64,000 nt of DNA from Apiotrichum sp. Y4204 (taxonomy: Eukaryota; Basidiomycota; Tremellomycetes; Trichosporonales; Trichosporonaceae): contig JAMYHL010000093.1 of assembly GCA_025531455.1 (NCBI GenBank), forward strand, positions 62,001-126,000, in the 5' to 3' direction. Below, piece after piece: positions 11,964 through 23,939 of this stretch (its first letter is position 1; the number at the start of each line of letters is the position of its first letter). The translations under genes were made by a program, and so were the position numbers. The notes under the pieces are model-generated. The model worked only from the letters and a program-made list of their open reading frames with translations, did no database searches and was not told the origin of the DNA.

Positions 11964-13056
11964 CGTGGCTGCGGCAACTAGCTGTGTATTCGCGGGGGAG
12001 ATCAACCAGCTGCCCTTGTAAGTCGAGTCTGGGCCCAGTCGCAATGTCGGGAAACGCGGCTGGTGATGAGCTGGGTATTGGGACGGGGAGGTGAAAGTTC
12101 GCTTGCAGTGTCCGAGGTGAATGTGGCGGCTCGTGGGTTATCCGTCTGTCACAACTCGGAAGGACCGTTTTGTTCTTGAAGTGGGGTGGAGACGACGGAG
12201 TTTGTAGCTTTGTAGTCAGCAGCAGATGTGCTGTCTGTCCACCGGGGTTGTAGAAACCGAACGGCCGAAGTAGTCGGTAGCGCGCCCGTCGATGGAGCAC
12301 ATGTAGTCCGTACAGTAGCCCGCGTCGCCGAGCTCGCCGATTAAAAAAGAGACTTCTAGCCGAAGTGGAGACAAGCCACAGCTTGTAATGGTGCATTACA
12401 CTAGACCAATTAGCCGATCATCAATCTGTGAATGTAGTGCGGAGTAATTATCTATAGCGGGAGCAGAATTGGATTAGGCTTGGTTGATCCTTCCATTACA
12501 ATTCGTCATCGGTGGATTACATGTGCATTAAGGCTGGAGGGGTTCCATTGTGGCGTTTGACGGTGGTGGTGGTGCTTTGCATCGTTGAGAGCGGAGCGGA
12601 GCGAGAGAGAGAGACAATCACCTCGCATCACAATCAGCGACCTGTTCTCCGCACCACCACACCACGCACCACCAGTTCGGTCTCTTTTGCAGCATCCCCA
12701 TTCCATCCCATTAATCCCATCGAATCCATCTCACTCGTTTTACATCATCATAATCAATCATCACCAGTCACACATCCACCACAACAGCCAACAATAAACA
12801 TCTCTGTCCATCATCGTCACCATCCCCCTCGCCACCTGACAATCCTCCGTCACCACCACCCCCCGCGTGCGCGATCGACGGTCCATTTGTTTTTCTCACC
12901 CGTCTCGCCTCCACTGCCTCCGCCTCCACTGGCCACTGGCTACCCCCTGCCGACGACATTTGGATTGTTGTAGCATCCTCACCCCCAAAAAATATCGCAG
13001 TCAACAGACAATGATTGCTGTAGCCCTCTACTAAACGCGACAAGACGCTCTTCGAC
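11964..13056. other. Divergent promoter region between FAD1 and MED14
   Basis: No gene is supported. The segment 12560-12960 on the plus strand is C/A/T-rich with many catcat and ccacc words, as in transcribed leaders of this genome, and likely belongs to the MED14 transcript. ORFs here (for example 12512-12973) are low-complexity His/Ser/Pro translations and were not accepted. Confidence 0.45.
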
Positions 13057-16000
13057 ATGTCAGGTTATCCTCCAGCGCGCACCATATCGGGCGCCCAAGT
13101 CGGCGACATGGTTTCCACAGGGCCCGCAGCGGCAAGTGTGCACAATCTGCATTCACAGCCGCAGCCGGTTGCCTCGTCGTCGCGCAACCCGCAGCTGGGC
13201 CCGCATCCCTTCTTTCGGTATCCGACGCCCACGGCCGAACAGATCGAGGAGGAGCTGCCGCCATATTGGGAGACGGAGAATGTCCCCCTCGGCCAGCTGT
13301 TGGATGGGTTGACGCGCAAGGCGTACAATGACATGCGCATCCTCGTTGAGAAAACGTGCGTACAAGCCGTATACCGCTACTAACATGTCGCCAGACTACC
13401 GCCATTACCTGCGCATCAGAGGCCAAAGCATATCATTGAATACGCCAAAGTGACGCGTCAGGCGGTACTAAAGTATCTCGCGGTTCTTAGGTGGAAGACC
13501 ACCGTCGATCTGGCAACCTCTGCAGCTTCGCAGGCTAATGGTGCTCCTCCGGCGGGACCGACTCCGTCATTTCCGACACCCCATTCTAATGGCGAGTCGA
13601 ACAGCACGAGCCCGCCGGCATATCCCACGACAGGAAAGGCGAGACCAGGAGATGTTGCCACAGTCGATGGTGCGCGAGGGAAAGTCACGGATGCGCGTCG
13701 TATTCAACAGTTTCTCGAACACCAAAATGCTCAACACGAGGTGGCCATTACACATATCCAGCACATAACCACATCGGTCAACACCTTGCGGTAGGTATCC
13801 GGTAGCGGACGCTTCTGACACTGTAGGGAACGAAATGCCGATTTGCTTACCGCGTTGGCATTACAGTCCGCTGGCACGTACACGCGACTCCCCACATCCC
13901 TCACCGACTTCTTCACTCCCCAGCCTTCCCTGACTCCGACATCCATCATGAACACGGTCCAGCGTTTGAATGACCAGATTCGATACCGTTTAAAATGTGT
14001 CGACTATGTTCCACCAGAACTTGTGATCGAAAAAGTGGAGGATGGCCGTGTTCATGTCCGCGGAGGTGGACCCAATGGCTGGCTAGCCCAACTCAGTGTT
14101 GTGGGCTTCGAGGAGGACAGCCGATGGTGGCTTACCGGCGTGGAATGGGGTTGGAGAGTGGACGGTACCCGGCAGGCAAAGGAGTTTACACCAGAGGAAC
14201 GGCAACAGATTCTGGACGTTGCCAACATGGAAGTACTCGTACCGCGGCCTTTGCCAGACAACCTCAAGCCGAACGTCGACCAAGTCACGATAGACGCGCC
14301 TTTGGTCCGCATTCACAACTTTTTGCAACACCTCTCCCTCACCTATCAGCTCGAGGTTCTCTTTTCTCAAGCAGTCGCCCTCATTCAGTCCCGCTGGCGA
14401 GGGAATCTTCTCGTGGATGTGGACCGCGTAAAGAAGGAGCTTCGTATTCGGTACTGGAGGTGAGTAACTGTCTCTAGTTGAGCTGACATCCAGTCGACCG
14501 CGGGCCGCCCAGCCTGCAGCCGCCGGACCAAACCAGGCAAACGTTGGCCGACGACCGCAACCCAACATTGGGCGCACTGGAAGCACCCCTGTCGGTGGCA
14601 CCCTGATGCTATCAATAGGGGAATCGAAACATCCGATTAGCGAGGCGGAGCAGGTCCTTCGCGAAGTTGTCACCGCTGGCAACGTGCCGACAGACCGTGT
14701 CTTGCGCCTTGAGATTGGCATGAAGTGGGAGGTGGGAGAATTCGGCGTTGGTGGAGGATTGAGGGTCAATGACCTCATGGATGTGTCGCCACTGAAGTTG
14801 GTGAGTAACGCATATCATGTCGTCTTGGATTGGGCACTAAACAATAGAATCCTACAGCTCTTAGTGCTAAGGCGCTGCTCACCTCCGCGACGACAGAACA
14901 CGCCACGATCCTCGCACGGGCAACGTTAACACCCCTCCTCTCCAATCCCCGATTGATAATGGATCCGCTGAATCCCCCGCGGTTTGCAGAGTCGGATTCA
15001 GCCCTTCGTCCACTGTCTCTCATCATTCCAGTTCCATCACAGCATGGAGAAGGTCAGTTTGTGGTGGCTGTATCTGCGACTTCTGGCCTTATCGAAATCG
15101 AGGACACCAATGCGAAGGACAATGGTCAAGGCCTCGAGAACAACCGCACAGTGCGAACCAAGATGGCGTCGGCGGCGGTCAATGAACAAAAAGGTCGTTT
15201 GGCGGAGGACGTGTATCGACTGATGCTGAGCGTACGTCCCGTTGAGCGAGCTGTGCTGACATCAGGTCATTATGGAGGACGTGGAAGATAATCTTCGTCA
15301 ACTTGGGCTGCAGCCTATCCGCAGGCTCGCCCTTCGCACCAACGATCTTGCAAAGACAGATTTGGGACCCGCTTCAACCCTCTTCGTGCCGTTACCCGTG
15401 TCGGACTCGCATTATTTCGTGTGCAAGGTTACTCCGGACGGCCTGGCCTACGAGCTTGTTAAGATTTTGCGGGTGCCGATGGTCGCTGGTGGAGGTCTCA
15501 AGCTAGCGATCGGCGACCGTATTCCCATTGATCTCAACCAAATCGTGGAGCGAAGGAACAACAAGTCGGTTAAGCGGGCATTGGATGGTGATGATGTTGC
15601 TGGCCTCACTGTCAAGCTTGCAAACGCGTCGATCACTTCTACATGCCGCTTCCAGTTCAACCCCAAGGACTTTAAGGACATGTTCTTCTACTGCAAGTGA
15701 GTACAAAGCTCGTTGGCATGGAGCTAACCTCAGCGCTCTTGTCGCTCAGACCATGGTCGAACAGCAGCTCAAGGATCGAACTATTCCTTATACCATCCAC
15801 TTCCCCGACGACTCCGACTTCCCAACACCTCGGAGTCGCTCTGCTCTGGCTGGTATGGTGCCGCACCTGTGTGTCAACGCCAGCGATCTGTTCAAAGACG
15901 GGCGGGCAGCGGAAGTTGCATCGCCAAAGGTTTTCCTCGTCATCAATGACTGGTGGAAAGGCTCCAAGTGTTCTGTTGAGACCATCGTCCGCCTTCGCCA

Positions 16001-17072
16001 CCGGCCGTCTGTCACATCGACTAACGACCCTGCTTCTACTCCTACATCCACGACTTCCGCCCGCGCAGATGGGATCAAGTTTGACCCTGTCACGTCGACA
16101 GTCCGGTTCCGGGCACCGAAGATTGCGCAATGCGTCCCCGATTTCTTGGAGCAGTGGGAGCGTCTCAGCAAGGTCATTGTCGTTGCAGGCGAAGTCAACC
16201 GGCTCAACAGGTCTGAGCAGTTCCGCGACATCCGTCTTATCTCCTTTGACCTCTGCACGGCGACACTCCAATACGCTCACGTAAGTCTTTTTCCTCATGT
16301 ACAATGGAGCTCACCCGCCCAGGGTTACCAGGTTGCAATCACGTACACGCCAACGTCGGACTCGTATCAAGCGTCCTTCTACCGCACACAACCAACGTCC
16401 ACACCCGCTCCTCCGACGGTCACCGGTGCGACAGACAAAGAGGAGGAGAACCCACACCAGCTCATTGCCCATCTCTTATCCCACTATCTCAATGAGTTGA
16501 CAACTCAGCCTCAACCGGCCAAGGACGGGAGCAATGGGAAGCAGTTTATCCAGCTCTTGCGGGCAACTTTGCCGCTTCTTCTGGAAGCGGAAGCGCTGCG
16601 CACTGCCTCACATGGACACTTTCCTGCCCTTGTCGTTCGGTCCGTCACCGAGTACCGCTTGGTTTGGGACAATGAAGGGACGGTTCGCTACGCGCTCGAA
16701 ATCGCCCTCACGGCGGACGCAAAGTCCTTCCTCATCTCGGACGCATCAAAACCAAAAGGTGATGTGCCGTTGGACCTCAGCTGTGGTCCTTTGACGGCCA
16801 TACCCAATCTCGAGCGCGTTGTGCTTAAAGGCTTCCAAGCAGCCCGTGCTGCGAAGGCTGCGACACCTGGTTCCGTCAGCACGCCAGCCGCTGCGATGAC
16901 GCCTGCGGTCACCGCCTCGCGACAAGTCGTGTCATCTGGACATCCGTCCATGCCTCCCGCCCTCCGTCTTGATAACGGCCATTCCATCCTCTGTGCCACA
17001 GCCGTCGTCCAGGATGTGCTGCGCGCCATGAGTGCTGAATTAGAAACGGCCGTTGCATCCGCAAGCTTGTAA
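13057..17072 (+). CDS. MED14: Mediator complex subunit 14 (Rgr1)
   Basis: Backbone subunit linking Mediator head, middle and tail for RNA polymerase II transcription. Proposed exons are 13057-13355, 13395-13790, 13827-14459, 14494-14800, 14848-15231, 15266-15696, 15734-16280 and 16323-17072, about 1,248 residues. The N-terminal Med14 domain is recognised by LPPYWETENVPLGQLLDGL, AYNDMRILVEKTLPPLP and the basic block HIIEYAKVTRQAVLKYLAVL. Further family-like stretches are DQIRYRLKCVDYVPPEL and VLRLEIGMKWEVGEFGVGGG. The rest is long and weakly conserved, as usual for this subunit. The last intron (42 nt) is in frame and stop-free. The 3' end is 100 bp from the convergent LSM7 stop. Identity rests mainly on the N-terminal domain, overall length and architecture. 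Confidence 0.88.
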
Positions 17073-17171
17073 CACCCATCACATGCATTGATTAGCATTG
17101 ATAGCGAGGTCAAATAGCTGCAACGTCCACGTCGTGTCTAGTACTGCTGCATATCACTACACATCTCACAT

Positions 17172-17698
17172 CTACGAACTGAAGGGATTTTCAATCTCTG
17201 TTGCATGTCAGCGCGCCACCCCTGGAGCTCATGATCGGGACTCACCAGCTGAGCCGTCGGTGGGGCTGATCAGCATGACATTTGGGCCACGTACCACCAC
17301 GAGACCGAGAGCCCGGTCTGGCATTGTCGCATCTGGGCTGTGAGCGGTGGTCTCAAACGCCAGTCCCACACTTACTCTCGTACGACTCCACAACATCGTC
17401 CATGACGAGGTTCATGAGCTGGTCGTATCCCTTGAGCACGCCAGTGACTGCAATCGTCAGTATCAGACCAAAACCTCCGCGCCTCGATCCAACTATAAAA
17501 ACTCCAAAAACTCACCCTCCCGCCCGCCGGCAAGCTTGACCGAGATGGACTTGTCGACATAGAGCGCGAGGTTGAGAATGTTTTCGCGCTTCTTGCGCTC
17601 CTCTGGCCGTCCGCCGCCGCGACCGCCGCGTCCGCCGCCGCGTCCTCCCTGAATGTTTAGCGCGGGAGGGGGACACAAGTGCTTACTCGAGAAGACAT
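17172..17698 (-). CDS. LSM7: U6 snRNA-associated Sm-like protein LSm7
   Basis: Subunit of the Lsm2-8 ring on U6 snRNA and the Lsm1-7 ring in mRNA decay. It reads from ATG 17698 through a 12-nt first exon (MSSR) and then several short exons to the stop at 17172, about 107 residues. The Sm1 motif is seen in NLALYVDKSISVKLAGGREV and TGVLKGYDQLMNLVMDD; Sm2 in ALGLVVVRGPNVMLI, followed by SPTDG and a short tail ending in NPFSS, comparable to the NPF of other LSm7 proteins. An unusual run of Gly/Arg (GGRGGGRGGRGGGR) sits before the Sm fold, an RGG-like extension that could contact RNA or be methylated (inference). The neighbouring SRP68 start is 389 bp away, divergent, so the two share a compact promoter. 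Confidence 0.92.
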
Positions 17699-18086
17699 GG
17701 TGCTGTATTTGGTATGCGGTGGAGAGGGTGGTGTTGATGAAGCGTAATGTTGACAACTAACGTTTCGACTTGATCGTATTGCGCGTTGCTCGACCTTTGG
17801 ACACGCGCTGAAGTGGTGATGGGATGGAGGTTTGTAATTGTTTTTGGCTGTTTTAAGGCGGGATCAAATTGGAAAGCTAATTCTAATACATCTCCTATGT
17901 TTCTAATCGGCTGCTGCTAATAGCCCTATGTGCCCAGTTGCCAGCGCTGCTTACTACCTCGCTGCCCGCGACTGCAATGTCGTTGTGCCTTGGAATGAAC
18001 GTCGAGTTGGTCTTCGTGTAGCAAAAGTCCTGCTCCCTCTCCATCAACATCATCCCTCTCACTCCCCCCAACTTGCCGCATCAGCC

Positions 18087-20051
18087 ATGGCAGCCAAGGC
18101 CGAACGCGATCTGTCGTTTAAGCGTAGGTAATGCAGAGTAATCTCAGTTCTGATCTTCAGTTCTCGACCTACTGAGCCGCGAGCGCGGTGTCTACGGTCT
18201 CCGGAACGGCGACAATGAACGCTACAGGTACGGTGGAAAGTGTGCAACTCTCTGCTGACTCCAGGAAACACTGCTCCAACAAGGTCCACCGTCTGCGCCA
18301 GGTCACGGGCCTGACATCCGGCAAGGGCAAGATGTACAAGAAGCCAGCGCCCGTGACGCTCGAGTCTGTCACTGACAACCGGTGCGCTGCAGAGTCGTTC
18401 ATCTCCGCCGTTTACTGACATCAGTCAACTCTACCTCCTCCTGTTCTCTGCGGAGCGCGCGCTTGCCCACTCGCACGAGTTCAAGGCGCTCGCAGGAAAG
18501 CCCGACACGCCGCGCACCGCCCGCAAGGATCAGATTTCGTGGCTCCGTCGCGCGCTCAAGCTCGCAACCAACCTGCATTCCATTGCCCAGGCGCTCGCGG
18601 GCGAGTCTCCGGCCCGCCTGTCGCAGCAGTGCCTTGCCGAGATCTCCATCTACTACCTCTCTGTTCGCGCCGAGCTGGCGTTCGAGCGCGGCCAGTTTGC
18701 CGAGGTGCTCGCTGATCTCGCTGCCCGCCGTGGGCTTCTCAACACGCTTGCGGATGCCGCCCGCGACTCGTACCAGCAGGCGCTGGCCGTCGAGTTTATC
18801 GACGCGTATGATCCGCTTATCCGCTTCAGCGCGTACAAGCTCGGTCGCGCCGAGTCGCACGACATTGACGGTGTCGTGGCCGACATTGATGACGACATGA
18901 AGGAGGAGGCACTTGCTGGATTCGCGCAGCTTGTCGCTGCGCTCCGCAAGGAAACGGGTGCCGCGGAGATGGAGGCCGGTCGTCGCACGCTGGACGCTGT
19001 CGAGTTTGCCGGCGAAAAGGTCGAGTTCCGCAACGCAGAGCTCGTGGACGCCATGCTCCGTGTCCAGGATGCTCTCGGAAAGCTCAAGGGCAAGACTGAG
19101 AGCGGCAAGGGCCGTGGCATGAAGGGATGGGATCGTGTGCTTGGAGTTCTCGGCGAGGCGGAGGGCGTCGCTCGTCGTCTTCTCAACGATCACGAGGCTT
19201 CCGGTACGGCGTCGCTTCGCTCGACTCGCACATCGCAGTCGCTCTCGCTGGCGCACCAGTACATTGTCTTCCTCCTCCTCACCCATCGCATTCGCCGTGA
19301 CCTCCTTCTCGTCGACAGCCTCGCCGCCGCGTCCACCCTTCCGTCCGACCCGACAGTGTTCAAGCTGCCCGGCAGCCGCATCAAGGTCGAGGAGGCGGTC
19401 AAGGGCCTCGCGGCCATGGTCAAGCTGTACGACACTGTCCTGCAGAGCCTAAGCCAGCTCCGCAGCCTTGCCATCGTCGAGGAGAAGGAGGGCGTGCGGC
19501 GGTCTGCTGAAGGTGTCGAGGCATTTTTCCACGGAACAAAGTGCTACCACCTCGCGCGTCTGCATTGCGTGCACCCTACCCCGTCCTACTCGTCTGCAGC
19601 TGAGCTTCTCGTCCGCGCCTCGGAACGCGTCGAGCAGACCCGCGATCTTTTGTTCGGCATGGAGACCGACTTCCAAGAGGAGGTGGTCAACATTACAAAG
19701 AAGGATCTCGATAGCCTTTCCACCAAGGTCGACACGCTCACGCTCGCCACCAAACGGGCGCTGTTCGCGCAGACTGTGACCAAGCCCGTCTTCTTCGACA
19801 TTGCATTCAACTACGTGGACCTTCCCATGGACGATCTCCTCGCCAAGGCAGGCAAGGCCGCGCCCAAGCCTACCGCCGCAGCCGCGGCCGCAGCCCCGCA
19901 AAAGGCAACCGAGCCCATCGCCGCGCCCAAGCCCGTCCATGCTCAGACGCAGGTCCACGAGCGTACGCGTGAAGCGACGCCGACACCGGCTGGCGACGAG
20001 GGCGCGCAGGAGAAGAAGGGCTGGCTGGGAGGATGGTTTGGTCGCGGCTAA
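18087..20051 (+). CDS. SRP68: Signal recognition particle subunit SRP68
   Basis: RNA-binding SRP subunit that, with SRP72, remodels the SRP RNA and supports co-translational targeting to the ER. Proposed exons are 18087-18123, 18161-18227, 18265-18381 and 18425-20051, about 615 residues, close to the 627 I recall for the human protein. The conserved N-terminal RNA-binding region shows LLSRERGVYGLRNGDNERYR followed by KHCSNKVHRLRQVTG and LYLLLFSAERALAHS. The large last exon is mostly alpha-helical with TPR-like pairs. The C-terminus is low complexity (Ala/Pro/Lys) ending in KKGWLGGWFGRG, a motif I associate with SRP68 tails that contact SRP72, though this is from memory. Codons are strongly C-ending, as expected for an abundant protein. 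An in-frame reading continues upstream of 18087 without family similarity. Confidence 0.93.
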
Positions 20052-20469
20052 GAGGTGGTATATTATATGCATAAGTGAGAATTCAAGCGACTTGGGGCGA
20101 GTTGCGAAACGGTTTGGTCGTGAAGTGTGTGTGTGTCTTTTTTGGCGATGGGCACTGTTGCAGTGAATGTGAATCTGGGTAATAGCTTGTCAGATTAGGA
20201 TTCGGGAGATCTGAATACAAAACACTTGGGTGGATGATTAGAGACAAAGATTATGCTCCAGAACTCTCTGTTCGCTTGCACCCGTCCGGCCGCCCAGTCT
20301 CACATGACGCATGGCAGCGGGGAGTGTTCAAATCAAAAGCGCGAGAACGAGAGCGTTGCTCTTCGACGCACGCCAAGTCTTCTCGCTTTGCCTCGTGCAA
20401 AACCACCATTCCTCCATCCAAACCCATCTTGTCGTCTCCACCCGCCGCGCCGCGTGCCAACTTGTGCAA

Positions 20470-23400
20470 ATGCCCGGCACCTCGAGCCATTCGCGACGTC
20501 GTGCTCGCGGGTCCCGCCATGGATCACGCGTCGGCTCGTCCAGCGGCGGCGATAGGCACACTCCCGCTCCAGGTGCAGAGGCGCTGAGCGCGCGATCGTC
20601 TGCCGAACTTGTCCAGTGAGTATAGCCATTTTATGGGGTTTGCTGTTGTCGACGCTATCAATATTTGGACATTGCTCACGCAACCACTAGGGATGCGCAA
20701 GACGCTGCGACGGAGCTCAAGACGCTGCTCAACACGCAGTCGCCGGGGTCGAACGAGGTCGAGGCGGTTCGCCAGCGGTATGTTCTGATCGCCTGTTGTT
20801 TGGCTCCTAGCTGCGCCCGCTGCGTGCTTGGTATGCGCTGACGCCTACAGTGCGCGGAATGCGCTTCTCACCGTGCTGTTCCAGCACCCGCTCAGTCCCC
20901 ACGCGCAGTCTATCGACACACTGTGGTTCAGCACGACGTACTCGCTCATCTCGGAGTATCGCGAGGTCGTGGCGCGTATCGAGGCCGCGCTGCCTCCACC
21001 AGGGACGCGGCGGAACGGCCCAAAGTCGGGGGGCAGCGATGCGGTGAGCGACCTGCGCCGCACTCTCTCGCGCTTCAGCTCGCTGCTCGCTGCCGAGGAC
21101 ACATTCTACCGGTCCCTCGTAACTCGCCTCGTCGCGTTCTACCGCCTGCAGGACTATGTCCGCGACCATATCTCGCTTATCGGAATTGCCATCCCTACAG
21201 ACGCGACAGAGGATGACCCCAGCCTTGCGCCCCCGCTCAGCCGCGAGGAAGTCGAGAAGAAGCTCTCCATGGTCTACAAGGCCCTCGTGTACCTCGGCGA
21301 TCTCGAGCGGTACAAGGAGCAGTATAGCGATAAGGCGCGGCGTGAAGCCCGCGAGGGCACGATTTCTCGGGATACGGAGCGATACTCGCGTGCGATCCTC
21401 TTCTATGAAGTGGCGCGTGGTCTGCAACCTGACAATGGTGAGTGCGCGGAAATTGGAGCACAGCAGAGTGCCCACGAATACTGACATTTCGCAGGCACCG
21501 CGTTCAATCAGCTTGCAGTCATCGACGGCTATATGGGCGACAACTTTCATTGCACATACCACTACTTCCGGGCGCTGGCCGTGCGGCAACCGTTCCCTAG
21601 TGGTCGGGCAAACCTCGAGCGCGTGTTCAAGAAGGCGTTTGATCGCTGGCGGACCCAGCGCCATACTGGGGCCGGAGGGGAGGACAAGGACGAGGCAACG
21701 GCCGACGACCCGGACGCGTTCAAGCGCCACCTTCTTACCATCTTGTCGATTCACTTCCTTCGTGCCGGCACGACTCACCTGTCCCAACTGCGCCCTGTGT
21801 TCCTCGGTCTCTTCTCTCGCCTCCTCAGCGCCCGGCAGCTTCCTTCCGAGACGATCGTGAAAACCACCGCCATGGTCATCGGCTCGCACTGGTACGCGCG
21901 GTTCGACCAGTCCCAAGGACAGCCACAGCCAGAGGACGCCAACGATGCTGCCCAGTTGTCTGAGCGTCGGCGCCTCGTGGAAGAGTCGTCACTCATCTTC
22001 TTGCTTGCAACGTTCACAATCCTGGTCACCGTCTCCGCAGACGAGGCAGAAGACGTGCTGAAGAACTGCCAGGGCCTTGATGATTCCGCGCTGGCGACCG
22101 ACGAGGACCCGGAAGACGATGGTGAACAGGATGGCACACTGGTGCTCGCACAGCGCATAAGCGCCGTTGTGCGTCGCATTCTGCCGGCACTCCGCATCGC
22201 GTCGCGATGGCTCAAATCGCACCTCGAGTACCTTTCTCGCGCCGCTCAGACACGCAATCCGGATCTTGTGGATGCCCTTACCTCGTTCTGGTCGGCGTAC
22301 AAGCGACTCATGCTCGCGTTGGCTCGGGCTTTCCCCTTGGTCCAGCTGCCCAGTCTTGTGGAGCCTTTGGAGGAGGACCTAGACATGCGCGGCTTCCTCC
22401 CACTTCGCCGCTCGTTGACCGACCACGGCGCCCCAGAAGAGGTTAACATTAATGAGACGTCTGGTCACGAGGTGCATCCCAATGAGGAGCAGCTGATGCG
22501 GATATCGGACTTGCTTGTGGACGTCAAGCTCCTGATGCAGACAGAGGTAAGGAAGCGCCGCCGGAGCCTTTGCTAACGTCAGTATGGCGGCATTGCACTC
22601 AACACGGGCACTCCTCTGCCATCGGCTCCGTTTGTGGCGGGACCGGCGACGGACGAGGCGGCTTCCATTTCGGTCAGCACTGAGACCGAGGACGACCCTG
22701 TCAACCTTGCGATGCGCGCGACACTCGGCGAGGGCAGTAGTACTGGTGGCGACCTGCAAGAGTGTGAGGACGAAGAGGAAGTCATTCTCTGGGGCCGCAG
22801 GTGAGGAACACTAACACGGATTACCAGCGCTGACTTGCAGCACACCGGTCGTCCACGATAAGCCTCAACTGCCAAATGTGCAAACAGCCCAAGACTTGAT
22901 GCAGAGCCTCTCCTTCGTCCCGGCTCCTCCCCAGCCCTCCGCCAATCCCCACCTTCTTTTCGGAGGCGACATTGCTGGTACTGGCAGTATCTGGACTATG
23001 AGCCGCGAGGAATCCCAACAGGGCGCCCAGCGTTCGGGAACCAAGCCTGGCGCGCCAAACATTGCGACGCTGTGGAACGACGGCCCTGGTCACCACCCTT
23101 CTCCAGGCAGCAACCCAAGTTCTGCGGTGTGGTCACCGGCGTCATCGGGTGTTCCCGGGCAGCAACACCAACACCAACTGCACAACTTGCAGCAGCCGCT
23201 CCCGCAGCCACGCCCACACATGGGACAGCAGCATCATGGTCAGTTTGGACACCCCCCGCCAACCTATCCGCACCAGCACTCGCACCAGCCGCCACACAAT
23301 CACCAGCCGCCACACAACAGGCCCCATCAAGTGCCACCCCACATGCCACACCAAGCTCCGCCCTCCAACTGGTATCCGAGCCCGCAAGCTCAGACGATGG

Positions 23401-23519
23401 GCTCGTCACGCCAGTCGCCGTCCAGCATGTGGCCTGGCGGGAACACTTGGGGTCCCCCTGCGGCTGCTTCCCGTCCAGTTGGTGGTTCTACCTGGTCGCA
23501 AGCATACCCTGCGCCTTAG
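20470..23519 (+). CDS. EST1/SMG7-like protein (telomerase or nonsense-mediated decay factor family)
   Basis: Member of the EST1/EBS1/SMG5-7 family. Proposed exons are 20470-20615, 20691-20777, 20851-21437, 21495-22546, 22583-22800 and 22841-23519, about 922 residues. The N-terminal 14-3-3-like part carries FYRSLVTRLVAFYRLQDYVR, and the helical-hairpin EST1 domain shows KALVYLGDLERYKEQY, RYSRAILFYEVARGLQPDNG and AFNQLAVIDGYMGDNFHCTY, then YHYFRALAVRQPFPSGRANL. These are diagnostic. No C-terminal PIN nuclease domain follows; the last 220 residues are Gln/His/Pro/Ser-rich and look disordered, which fits SMG7/EBS1 better than SMG5/6. Whether it acts in telomere maintenance, mRNA decay or both cannot be told. 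The first 45 residues are Arg/Ser-rich. Its end is 421 bp from the convergent TIM54 end. Confidence 0.87.
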
Positions 23520-23939
23520 TGGTACTTTTCGTTCCAGACCATGCTGTTGGAGGTTCTCGGGCTGCAGGCAACCGATCAACCCTACTATGGAAGTGCTTCT
23601 CGCGGTTCTGCGATCGATAGAGTCAAACGACTACCACTCCATTCTTTGTTGGCCGAGAACCGGACGCGGTCCTCGCCCTGCCCTCGGCATATTCCCAATC
23701 TCCGCCTCATATTGCTGGACTCTTGTCTGCCCCGACTTTGAAAAGCAACCCCAACACGACCGCTACCCGTACAATCAGTACCCATATCCCGTCCCCTGCC
23801 TCTATACTCTCTGCCTGGCGTCTACATCGAGAGGTCGTTCTCGAAAGAGAGGGATTCTGTATGACGATAGTTTATCGAAATGGTGCATGCTATGCAAAGC
23901 AGGGGTACATGACATCTTGACATCTAATGAGAGCAAAAA

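Noticed and set aside
18399..19286. 295-codon minus-strand ORF opposite SRP68
   Set aside because: Antisense shadow of a strongly C-biased gene; SRP68 on the plus strand has clear family motifs.
20807..21916. 369-codon minus-strand ORF
   Set aside because: Antisense to the EST1-like gene; no family resemblance and codon bias follows the plus strand.
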